Of a DNA stretch of 64,000 nt, positions 50,586-59,625 are shown in pieces. The notes under the pieces are model-generated. The model was not told the DNA's origin, did not search any database, and saw only the letters and a list, made by a program, of their open reading frames with translations. Position 1 is the stretch's first letter; the number at the start of each line of letters is the position of its first letter. This DNA comes from Ephemerocybe angulata. Lineage: Eukaryota; Basidiomycota; Agaricomycetes; Agaricales; Psathyrellaceae. The stretch is from contig JAACJK010000220.1 in assembly GCA_013368325.1 (NCBI GenBank), forward strand, positions 992,001 through 1,056,000. The letters are read 5' to 3'. Position numbers and translations under genes: made by a program.

Positions 50586-52035
50586 GAAGCCTTCAAAGTG
50601 GTGTACTCCTCGTTGAGGATCTGCCAGAAACCAGTGTAGATCTGAAGCTTGTGAATAACCTGCAACATGACGCCGCGGGTCTCGCCAATAATAACACGGA
50701 GGTTCTCCTCGTTCTGAGTCTGGTTGGCGAAGTCGCGAACCAACTTGAGCGAGTTGGAGACCACTCCCTGAACATACTGGTTAGAGATCGCGCGATCATC
50801 GACTACAAGAGAGAGTAAGCCCGAGGACATAAGGAAATCGAAGGGAGAAGGCGCACTGTACTCGACGAGGTTACCGTCAGGGAAAAGACGGTTCCCAGAG
50901 CCTCGAGAACCAGAAGCCTGAGCCTCGCGATGAACCTCTCCCTGGCGAGACCTCTTGTTGTTAACTTGCTGGGCCTTCATAAACATAGGAGAACCGGTGT
51001 CCATGTTAGGAACCTGAGAGTGGTCCAACATGCGGACTCCGCCGGACGAGTTGGTGCTACCACCACGAGTGGGACGAGTACGAGAGCCCTAGGAACGAAG
51101 TCAGAAGGAGAAAGTGGGAAGAAAGAAAGATGCATACCCCAGCAGCACCGCCGCGAGCAGAACGGCCGCGACGAGCATTGTTGGCAGAGGCATCGGCCAT
51201 GACCACATCCTGAGGTTCCAAGAAGGTGATCTCCTAGAGAACGCGAGAGTAAGCAACGGGCTACAGGAGAGAAACATAGGATACGTACCTCAATGTCCTC
51301 AGGGGCAGGAGCACTAGCCTTAGATTTACCCTTAGAGGGAGCACTCTCCTCAGCCGGAGTAACAGACTCAGCGACAGGGAACAAGACGCCTAGGGAGAGG
51401 ATGAATCAGAGAAGAGAAGATAAGACGATGAAGGAGAGTACGCACGAGCCAAGGAAGACGCGGTAGACTTCGCGGCACGAACAGTGGCATCGCCATCGGC
51501 CGCGGTAGCCGCAGAAGCAGCGGTAGGCATCGGGGTATCCTGACGCGGACCGTAACTTTCGCGGCACTCGCCCAGGTACTTGAGAACCAGCTCGAGCTTC
51601 TCGTTATCCGGAGGTGTGACCTCGCGAGAAGAGAACGCAGCCTGGTGAGCAGTCAACGCGGCATGAAGCTTCCCAACGATGCGACGGTGACGAGAGTTGT
51701 GCTTAAGAACCGCTTCGACCGCAGGTGGCTCCTATGAGAAGGGTCAGTCGCGGGGTAAGGAGATCTGTAAGAACCGAACGTACAACGAGGTCAAACAAGC
51801 CCTCTTGGGCACGACTAACCGCGTTGGCGGCACGAGGGTTCAAGGTCTTGGAACCAGGAAGGATGTGCTTGAGGCAATCGTTGCGAACTTGGGTGAGGGA
51901 CGTAATGCTGGTCCCTAAGAGGTGGTCTTCAAGGTCATTCGCACCTTCATTGAAAGTGCGAAGGATAGACCTGGGAGACGCCGGAGCAGCAGCCTCAGGA
52001 GGAGGAGAAGGAGAAGGAGAAGGAACGACAGGCAT

Positions 52036-52697
52036 TGAGAAAGAGAAGGTCGAGTAAATCGATGCTGAAAAGGAGAGAAAGCACCCCAGTATTTATACTC
52101 GAGAGAGGATTAGTACCGAGACAGGGGCTCAAGTGGTACTTGGGACTCGGGTCGCGAAGTCCGGTGCCCAGAAGTGGCGACATACGAGGTAGCGCACGGC
52201 ACGAGCAGAACGGAATACGCGGCGAGAGGAGATCGCATGGACGCGAAACCGAGAAGAGGTGCCCGCGCGAACCAGTATGGACGAGGAGCACGAATGCACC
52301 CGCGCGCCATCAAATCAGGGGGCGCTTAACGGATAAACCGAGATCTCGAGGAGCGTAGCCACAGCAAACGTGTATCGCGAGAACGGGAGTCGTCAAGGGC
52401 TAAATCCTGACGATCTCTCGCGATAATGGCGAGAGGTCGATCCGAGAGGTGGAGAAATCTTACCTCGAGAGGTGGAACCTCAGCCTTTCACACGGGCGCT
52501 TAAACGCATGAGTCCGATCAACGAGCCGTGACAGTCCAGATACGAGCACGATGCATTGGAAGGGCGGTAAATACGGTACATTACGAGTCCAGAGTGATAG
52601 GGGTGTGGGTAAGAAGTATGTAGGAGGCCTAAGAGTCAGTGTCTGTGTGATAGAGATACAAAGGAGCCAGAGTCCAAGAAGAGTGAAAGGGAACAAC
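52036..52697. other. Spacer between the two antisense genes of element A
   Basis: 662 bp, likely promoter of antisense gene 2 and 3' end of antisense gene 1. Several CGAGAGGT-like motifs occur here, as in the LTR of element A. No gene supported. Confidence 0.45.
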
Positions 52698-54749
52698 CTA
52701 CGCAGCGGGGGGAGCGTCCTGCGCATCCACCGCCGCCTCGCCTTCTTCCTCCTCGTCGATGGGAACGCCCCCGTCACGAACCTCGCCGCCCTGCTCCTGT
52801 TCGACCGAGAGGTCGTCCTCGACCTGCGAAGACGAACCTGACGAAGGGAGAACCGCGATTTGAGGAGCGGAGGACGACGACGACGAAGGAAGTGGACCGA
52901 GGGCAGGACTGATGAAGTTGGAAGGGTTGACGACGGGGAAGGCGATGGTGCCCTCGCTGGTGCCTCGGTCCTGAGCGGCGGCATACCAAGGCGGGGGAGC
53001 GATGCTGTTGATGAGCTCGTCGGAACCACAGTCGCGAGTGCTGTTCAAGATGTTCGCCAGGAACGATTGAACAGCATCGACCTTGAGGGCCTGGAACTCG
53101 CAGGTCTTGCGCATTTCCTCATACAACGCGTGGTCGGCGACGAGCATCTGGTAGACGCGATTGGTATCTAGAGACCAAGAGATATGAGTAACCACCAAGC
53201 CAAGATAAGGAACGGGTTGGACGTACTGTTGACGCTCGGCGCCTGACTCGTGATGAACTCCATCTCTCGGACTTGAGCCAACGTGACGCGGGGAGGGCGC
53301 GACGAGGGCGCCCACGAGCACGACTGGCTCGAAGTCTTACAGGCCAAGCACTTCCCGTTGGGGTCTTTCGGGTCCACGACGCACTCTGGAAGTGCACCTC
53401 GAGCGATGCAGCGACCGCAAGGAAGAGGTGGCTAGGGTCCGGCGCGTGAGTAAGAAAGAGACGAAGCAAGGAAGAGAAAACGAACCCTGGGAGCGGGCGT
53501 GGTGACGCGCTTGAGGAGCTTGACGTCGGCGCGAGACGAAAGGAGTTCGGAGGGCGGCACTAAGTGCTGAAGGACCTCGGCCATGGCGATCTGATGAGCT
53601 TGAAAGGCGGCGGCCTGCCTCGCAGCAACAAGTTGCCTGCGGCTTTGCGCCTCGTCGACCTCACCCTCGCCGTCGCCTCCAGCATCCTCAGCGTCGCCCC
53701 CAGCATCTCCAACGAAGTCTCCGGTAATGCTGGAGGAGCCGCTAGACGAGTCGGAATCGTCGGACTGTTCAGGATCGTAGGCCTCGACGTCGATCACGGT
53801 CTTGGCGGATTTGGAAACTTGAGGGCGAAGTTGATGGGCAGCGTACAGAGAGGGTGGAGGCTGCGCGGCACGGCCCTTGCCTTTCGAAGACGAAGTTCTG
53901 GTAGACGAGGAGGGACCAGCACCGCGGGATGACGAAGTCGGCTCGACTTTGATCTTCTTGAGGGGAGGCGGCTGCACGCCCAAGAACTGTTCAGATAAGT
54001 CGACCGAGAGGAACGGAGAGAACGCGACGTACCCCAGTGTCACCAGAGGACTTGCGCTTGGATGGAACCTCGGCGGGACGAGCAGAACTAAGGCCAGCCA
54101 CTTGATGGCGCCGACCGACGTCCTTGACCTCACCGAGCGAGATAGGCGCCGGTTGCGTCGCAATCCGCTCTCGGGTGTCTGAAGCTTTCGGACGCGAAGT
54201 TGAGGGTTTGGAACTGGAGATGTGCGCGTTGACGCTGGAGAAGAATGTGAGTACACCGCCAAAATGAGCATCGAGGCTACGCACCGGGCAAGGGGCGCGG
54301 ACACCGTGCCTTGAGCTTTCCGAGAGGAACCCGAGGAAGGGGCCTTGGACGAAGGGGGTGTAGCTGGAGTAGGCCAGTCGGAGGGCGGAGGATTAGGTGG
54401 AAAGAGGGGCGCGGACCACTGAGCTTTAGGATTGAGCGCCGACGAAAGGGAGCGTTTGATTTTCTTGTCAGAAGTGGCCTGGCCGAGGTAGTACGCCATG
54501 TAGTTGCGAAAAGCGGGGAAGTTGGGATGCTGAGTTAGCAGAGGGTTGGTATGGATGAGTTGCTGTGGATTGAGAAAAGAAAGAACTCTTAGCGTCCGAT
54601 CGCAGAGCAGACGAGAGGCAGCTTACCACTACGCGGATCCACTCATCGTAGAAGGCGTTTAGCTTTTGAGGACTCCAGTCCGGGGACGCCGTCGCCGCCT
54701 GAAGCGCAGCTACCATGTCGGCTGCCATACCGAGAGAGGGATCAGCCAT
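52698..54749 (-). CDS. Antisense gene 1 of element A, six-cysteine zinc-like protein
   Basis: Six minus-strand exons (54749-54627, 54562-54285, 54234-54033, 53986-53486, 53431-53227, 53167-52698) join in phase to 592 aa. N-terminal helical part (MVAALQAATASPDWSPQKLN, NPLLTQHPNFPAFRNYMAYY); a Pro/Ser/Lys-rich linker with NLS-like basic clusters; a strongly acidic Asp/Ser/Gly run; a helix of Gln/Ala/Arg; then a six-cysteine cluster spaced C-x2-C-x8-C-x10-C-x2-C-x6-C, beginning CGRCIARGALPEC; then helices (VYQMLVADHALYEEMRKTCE) and an acidic tail. The Cys cluster recalls zinc modules common in Agaricomycete repeat-associated proteins; DNA binding is inference. It lies between pol and the 3' LTR of element A on the opposite strand, so its introns escape loss by reverse transcription. 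Confidence 0.78.
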
Positions 54750-55157
54750 CTGTATAGAGAGAGACGAGAGTAAGAAGAGAGGCGGAGCGCGAGTTAGAAA
54801 GTCCCCAAGAAGACCGGGCTATATGTGAAGACAAATGTGACATTTGTGACATGGGCCCGGGAATGGATAACGCAGAAAAATCCTGGGAGAACATTCAGAG
54901 CGCGCTTCGAATGACATGACATGTCGAGAACTACGCGAGAAGGATGTGACGTGGGCTAAACCTGCAAGCACCGGGAAAAACTTAGAATCAATAGAGTCGA
55001 GGGTACAGGGTTGTTAGGACGTCTCGGGATCAGAATGAACCGGGGACCTCGCGGCAAAGGACTGAGGCGAGGCAGACAGGTCGGTGAACTCGCGAGAGGA
55101 CAAGAACGAAGTTGGGTAGCGGTACCAAAAGGACTGAGGACAGTCTAGATTTCAGTT
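54750..55157. other. Segment between antisense gene 1 and the 3' LTR of element A
   Basis: About 400 bp that must contain the promoter of antisense gene 1 and the end of the sense transcript's 3' region. Repeated GTGACATTTGTGACAT-like words near 54833-54850. No gene. Confidence 0.45.
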
Positions 55158-55166
55158 GGGGGGAGA
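55158..55166 (+). promoter_or_regulatory. Polypurine tract of element A
   Basis: GGGGGGAGA directly before TGATG of the 3' LTR. A similar GGGGGGAGAGAG run occurs just after pol at 43465-43476 and could be a second (central) purine tract. Confidence 0.8.
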
Positions 55167-56548
55167 TGATGCGCCTTCAGCGCGTCTACCCACTAAAAAT
55201 CGCGATTTACCTTAATAAATACGCGATTCCCACTGCATATCATCTATCAAAAGACCTGCACCAACATAAAGGGGAACGAGAGTCAGAGCCGAGCCCAGAG
55301 CTGCTGACTTAGCCTCTCTGACCTACGCGCGGGACTACGAGAAGTGGTGAGTAGCCTCAAGCGGGTAAGACCTACCTTCGCGAGACACTTGCTACTTTAA
55401 AGAGACACGCGCGGGACAACTATGGGATCGACTTGGCAAGTAACGGACATAGGCAGAGTAGTGCGTATCAATGGGAAGCCCCCTACCCATCCCTTCGTAT
55501 CTCGCGAGAACACTCTCGCCACACCCAGAGTCGAGAGATCACCGTGGCATCAGTAATCGAGAGGGATTGCACCCGAGCCTCTGATAAGCGCCGGAGTATA
55601 GCTCCCGCGCGACTTGATCTTCACGAGAGGTGGCACGTCGAGAGGTCGATCACACCTCGAGATGTTCGCAATCAAACCACGTCTCGGGAAAGTTCTGGGA
55701 TCGCCATCGGCTGAGGGGAAAACTCAGTACCGGCACCCGCGTGTAACACAGGGGAAGCGGAACCGGCACAACTTAAGCGCCCCATGATTCCCTTGCCCGG
55801 ATATCGGATAGATCATCCGCGGCTCCACTCTATCAGAGGGGGACCACAATCAGAGATAAGAATAGGTCGTCCCACACGAGACGGGTGGCGCGGCGTGTAC
55901 GAAGAAGTCGGTTGGTGGCAACGGCACAGTCTTGGGTATTTACCCGGGCGCTAATTGGCCTTGAGTTCAACCTCGAGAGGTCTTCCCTCCTATCTCTATG
56001 TTTCACTTGGACTGTTTCGGAATGTATCGCGATCGCATGTGTTTTTCATCTGTTTGTCTTCGAGCTTGTTTGTAAATATTCGGCATGTACTTAAGTCTCG
56101 CGAGTAGTTTAGAGAAAATCAGTTACCCCCCAGTTTTCATCTTTCAAGTCTCTAAGTCAAAGTCCAAGTCTAGCCGTCGCGCTATCTGTCTGTCTGTCTG
56201 TCTGGTCGTCGTGCCAATTGTCTTTAAGTTTTCTGTTCCTTTCGCGAAGCTTTCGAGCCTAGTAAAAGCCCTCTCGTGGTAGCGACCTCGTCCTCCCGAG
56301 ACCCCACCCTCTCATCGAGAACCTATATCACCCCGAAGCGCGGTCGAGTCTAGAACTCCCCTTCAAACTTGCTAGTTGCGAGTACCTTAGAGTCGACCTA
56401 GTCCTCTAGTCCAATACATTACTTTGCCCGCTCTACCCCGAGCGAGTTGCCCCTCAGCTACCCTAGTGTGGTTGTGTGTGTGTTGTGTGTTGTGTTTGTT
56501 GTTTTGGTTAGAGGCGTGTTTGGCTCTTAGCCCCGTAGCCGCACATCA
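55167..56548 (+). repeat. 3' LTR of element A
   Basis: 1382 bp, one difference seen from 27675-29056 (T/C near the CTACGYGCGGG word). Followed by TSD TCGG. Confidence 0.95.
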
Positions 56549-57705
56549 TCGGCTGAGGTCAAAACTTTTTGTTAGGCCAAGGGGTAGGGGGGTACCTACC
56601 TACCCCGGGGTCCGGGATTCCCGTTCCGGCACCCCCTTGCCTTCAGCCCCTCCTCGGTACGGTATCCATTGTCAGCAAAGCGGAACAGGCCGCCAGAGGA
56701 ATATTGGGTAAAGGATACTCTAGTCTCCCCTGGCTGAATGGCCGTGTTTGAATGTGTAAAGACGGCGGATGGGATGAGGGCGCAGGAGCCTGGGGGAAAC
56801 TCGACAATGATACCAAGCTCCTCTATCACGAGATGGCCACCTAGCTTTGGGTCAAAGTCTCCCAGTGCGGTAATCGCACAATAACCAGCCGGAAGGTTCA
56901 TCGAGTCGCGATGGCGCGCACATACAACTTGTGGGCCGAAGTTGAATGCAGCAGCGGAGAACACGCTGCGCGGGAAGTTCCACTTCAAATCCATGTGGCT
57001 TTCGACGTCGGTGCGGAGGGTGTGGTACTTTACGTAGAGCTTGGGGAGAAACAAGCTGAAGGCAGCTACGGGCAACCAGAGTCAGTACAGGTACGCATCT
57101 GCAGCACCACATCACTCACCACTCTGAAAGGTTGCCATGCGCTCGACGTCCGGGTTGGCAAGGAGGTCCTCAAGCACGGGCTCAGTGCGAAGGTTATACG
57201 GCTTCTTGGGGCCCTGCTGATGGAGGATCCCGACGTTCCGCGCCCCGAAGCCACGACCGCGCCGGTGGTCCTTGTCCAACTTGATCTTGGTGCCCGCCAG
57301 GAGGATTGCCTCGCACGCCCGCAAAAGCGACGCCGCATACCTCGGGTCGTCTGGACGTCCAACGCCGACGAAGACAACTCTACCCGTGGCAGGGTCGGTG
57401 ATGATAATGGGACTTCTAGAAGCGGGAGGCGCGTGAGCGAAGTACAATGACGAGTACATTAAGCGAGTGTACTCACATTCCGTCCCAGGCAATGTACTGC
57501 TTCATGGGCAATTCGCTCTTCACTTGTTCGAGCGTTCGCGGTGCCTTCGAACCTGACGCGCCCTTGTTGATAGCTTCATACCCACTGGAGGAGGCGGGGA
57601 GGGCGTCGAAGTCGACGTCCTTTGCGAGGGCGCTAACCGATTGGCGCGAGATGTTGAGTTTGGCGTCCTGGATGCGCGACGGTTGTCCCATTGTGGCAAA
57701 CGCGT

Positions 57706-57898
57706 TGATGGGGTTGATAACCACTACTGGGGATGAGCGGGGGGTGGCAACTCTGGACTTGAGTAATACTCAGTCTAGCAACGGGGCTGTAGCTCAGTGG
57801 TAGAGCAACACAGGCTATAGGTGGAGGTCGCAGGTTCGAATCCTGCTAGCGCCAACCTTTTCCGTACTTTCATGGGTAGCTGCACACCAGTCGTATCA
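57706..57898 (+). mobile_element. Solo LTR of the TRIM family
   Basis: 193 bp, the same as the TRIM LTRs at 16.5-17.2 kb apart from one base seen. Ends TGATGGGG..CGTATCA, TSD GCGT (57702-57705, 57899-57902). Removing it with one TSD copy restores the dioxygenase frame (..KKKADAFATMGQ..). It arose by LTR-LTR recombination of a full TRIM. Confidence 0.92.
57783..57854 (+). tRNA. tRNA-like gene in solo TRIM LTR
   Basis: Same 72-nt tRNA-like unit as at 16557 and 17067, on the plus strand: intact A and B boxes, TTTT terminator 5-8 nt after, degenerate anticodon arm. Probably a Pol III promoter rather than a decoding tRNA. Confidence 0.5.
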
Positions 57899-58627
57899 GC
57901 GTCGGCCTTCTTCTTCTTCTTGTCCGACCGATGGCGAGACTTGTTGCGGAGAGCGCGATTGCTTTGCGAGGCACCGTTGGCAGGCGTGTCGCCAGCAGGG
58001 GTGGTGGCAGAAGGGTTGCCCGTTGTGCGGGGCCGCTTGGCGTCGCTCCCGGCCCCACTGAGGCCAGCTGTTACTGAACCTCTCTTCGACGCGGAATACG
58101 CGTTGCTGGTGATGTCGTCGAGTGCGGCTTCGATGTCGACGATGTCCTCGCGCTCGTACGCGGCGGTGAGGCACGGCGAAAGGGAGAAGGTGGGGGCGGG
58201 GACCGGGGCAGACAAAAACGTCGTGTACGTCTTGCCTGAGCGTGTAGTGCGAGTCTAGCAGCCTGGTAAGTGCCACGTCACAGTATTTTAGTGAGAAAAA
58301 CGCGTACCACTGTTGAGGTTTTGAACTGCATGGTGGCGAGTTGGGCCGGGGACGAGAACGGAGGGGGATGAAGGTCTCGTCACAGTGCACTCCGGTCCGT
58401 GAACGCTGCCGGGTGTGGCCTCAAGAGCCGGGGGGGAGTGCAACAGTGAGAATCTGAGGAAAGGATGGACGTGGTGGTGAAGGGGAAGAAACAACAAAGG
58501 GCTGGGTTAGGGGTCCGAGATTTCGAACCAGCGCGCTTCTCGCGACGCGTTATATGAACGTGAGAATTGATGAGTAGCCGGCAAAAAATTGAACATCCAC
58601 TTATCTACGCGCTTCACCCTGAGCCTC

Positions 58628-58926
58628 ATGCCACTGAAGAAAACCAAGGGCTCATCGTCCCGTCGCATTCGCCTCCATTCATCCCAAGTAAGCTCTACTG
58701 GCGTGTATGAGCGCCAAAGCCGGGTGCTATCCTCCCACCGCCAAATCTTGCAGAATGTGATTGAAACTCGACGAAGCGCTGAAGGTACGTTTCCATTCCT
58801 ATCTATACATGTAATGATATATTAATTTGCAGGGCCCTGACAGATACTCGCCGGAAGAACCTCTACTCCCATCTCGATGTTCCTGAGTCGTCGTCCTCTG
58901 GGGACATTGTGTTGAGCGTCTATTGA
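58628..58926 (+). CDS. Possible small basic protein, uncertain
   Basis: ATG 58628 opens a Ser/Arg/Lys-rich frame (KKTKGSSSRRIRLHSSQVSS) up to a GTACGT donor at 58785. After an acceptor TTTGCAG near 58833 a plausible frame (LTDTRRKNLYSHLDVPESSS) runs to TGA 58924-58926, but the two do not join in phase, so the model is broken or incomplete. Confidence 0.3.
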
Positions 58927-58985
58927 TAAATAAGATGCGAGATACAAAACAGTCATATATTGACCATATCCAGAAATGGAATGTA

Positions 58986-59046
58986 TGACGTCAATCAACC
59001 GCTAACTCTCGACAAGTAGCGATTCATTGACGTCATAGTCACGTGA
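58986..59046 (+). promoter_or_regulatory. bZIP/E-box-like sites in the element D LTR region
   Basis: Two perfect palindromes TGACGTCA (58986-58993, 59028-59035) and a TCACGTGAC (59038-59046), a dense cluster of CRE/ATF-type and E-box-type sites upstream of a TATATATA run at 59173-59180. Function as LTR promoter elements is inferred. Confidence 0.5.
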
Positions 59047-59314
59047 CTTTTCCCACGCCTCAATATTGGACTTCGGACTTCTGTACACACAGAATCGTGC
59101 ATTGCATATGACTCTCGTTCTTCGTTACTTACTTATATAGTATAGTCACACTCGAGTCACACTCTCTACATGTATATATACCCTGTATCGTAGCTGCAAT
59201 TCTACATCGACTTTACCAGTCATCTCAGTAGTCACTTAGTTAGCCTCTAGCTAGTCTCACTCGGTAAGTCTAGTAAGCCTTAACCGCTGCGCGTACTATC
59301 GTGCTACTTCTATA

Positions 59315-59328
59315 AGTTATGAGCCCCG
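59315..59328 (+). promoter_or_regulatory. Primer-binding site of element D
   Basis: AGTTATGAGCCCCG, identical to element C; half-initiator-tRNA type. Confidence 0.7.
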
Positions 59329-59343
59329 AGAGGCCCTGGGTAT

Positions 59344-59575
59344 GCGCTGTAATGGCTGCTCCCAACTCTCGGTTTGCGCTGTAATGGCTGCATACCCAAT
59401 GGCTCTGACTTACCCTTGAGACTGTGCGTCAGAATGTTCAGCGCTGTAATGGCTGCGTTTATTTTGATTGCTATCGATAATAATCAGCGCTGTAATGGCT
59501 GCGTTTGTTATTGATTTTGATCTGCGCTGTTAAGGCTGCGATCAATCTGGGGCAAAGAAGCGCTGTCACGGCTGC
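59344..59575 (+). repeat. Six dispersed 16-bp repeats in the element D leader
   Basis: GCGCTGTAATGGCTGC occurs exactly at 59344, 59376, 59441 and 59487, with two variants at 59524 and 59560 (changes in the middle of the unit). All are in the same direction between PBS and gag. Spacing is irregular (32-65 bp). Confidence 0.92.
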
Positions 59576-59625
59576 ATCTTTGATTGGAGAACAATTGCTG
59601 ATTTGATTTATTTCAGATCTTCAAT

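Larger units (their letters stand above)
43666..52035 (-). pseudogene. Antisense gene 2 of element A, split by element C
   Basis: On the minus strand, exons 52035-51784, 51731-51446, 51389-51289, 51233-51138 and 51088-50586 plus 43726-43666 (last exon interrupted by Copia element C, TSD GAAGC counted once) join in phase to 433 codons with stop. Segments: proline/serine-rich start (PSPSPSPPPEAAAPASPR), helical region (LVLKYLGECRESYGP), Lys/Ser-rich linker, Gly/Arg-rich stretch (NNARRGRSARGGAAG), a globular part (LFPDGNLVEYSAPSPFDFLM, VDDRAISNQYVQGVVSNSLK) and a Ser/Thr-rich end. No recognised domain. It is convergent with pol, ending about 245 bp past the pol stop. The four introns survive because the gene is antisense to the retroelement RNA. 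Now broken by element C. Confidence 0.75.
27675..56548 (+). mobile_element. Element A: giant Ty3/Gypsy LTR retrotransposon with nested guests
   Basis: LTRs of 1382 bp (27675-29056, 55167-56548) start TGATGCGCC and end CACATCA; I saw one difference between them. TSD TCGG (27671-27674, 56549-56552). Order: LTR, PBS, gag, ORF2 with protease, pol (RT-RNase H-integrase, the Gypsy order), two antisense genes, PPT, LTR. Element B (31599-38637) is nested in ORF2 and element C (43732-50585) in an antisense gene; without them the element is about 14,971 bp. It lies inside the hAT-like element within the dioxygenase gene. The near-identical LTRs indicate a recent insertion. Confidence 0.93.
27260..56639. 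mobile_element. hAT-like non-autonomous element (502 bp) split by element A
   Basis: Present as 27260-27674 plus 56553-56639. The ends are short imperfect TIRs: CAAGGGGTTGC on the left, CAAGGGGGTGC as the complement of the right. It is flanked by an 8-bp TSD CCTTCAGC (27252-27259 and 56640-56647). An 8-bp TSD with a CAxGGG-type end is the hAT signature. It has no coding capacity. About 55 bp inside each end is a diverged direct repeat (GTACCTACCTA.. with AACTTTT..; about 27290-27345 and 56555-56612). Confidence 0.75.
56640..58331 (-). pseudogene. TET/JBP-like 2OG-Fe(II) dioxygenase gene, main part, disrupted
   Basis: Minus-strand exons: 58331-58308, 58254-57477 (with solo LTR 57706-57898), 57415-57120, 57065-56640, continuing at 27251-27100. 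With the insertions removed the model has 493 codons with stop and every join is in phase. The N-terminus is Ser/Thr/Lys-rich with a KKKKK cluster (nuclear). The C-terminal half is the double-stranded beta-helix oxygenase of the Agaricomycete TET/JBP-like family: iron ligands H352 and D354 in ARHRDSMNLP, distal H405 in AVFTHSNTAI, and R416 in GETRVSFTQY for 2-oxoglutarate; GYCAITALGDFDPKLGGHLV is the family core. Such enzymes oxidise 5-methylcytosine. The family call rests on remembered motifs. The gene is dead: a solo TRIM LTR in exon 2 and a hAT-like element plus element A in exon 4. Confidence 0.72.

Noticed and set aside
57783..57854. The tRNA-like unit as an amber-suppressor tRNA (anticodon CUA in one alignment)
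   Set aside because: The anticodon stem pairs only at three of five positions, position 33 is not U, and the acceptor has a G-G mismatch. It is more likely a Pol III promoter relic.
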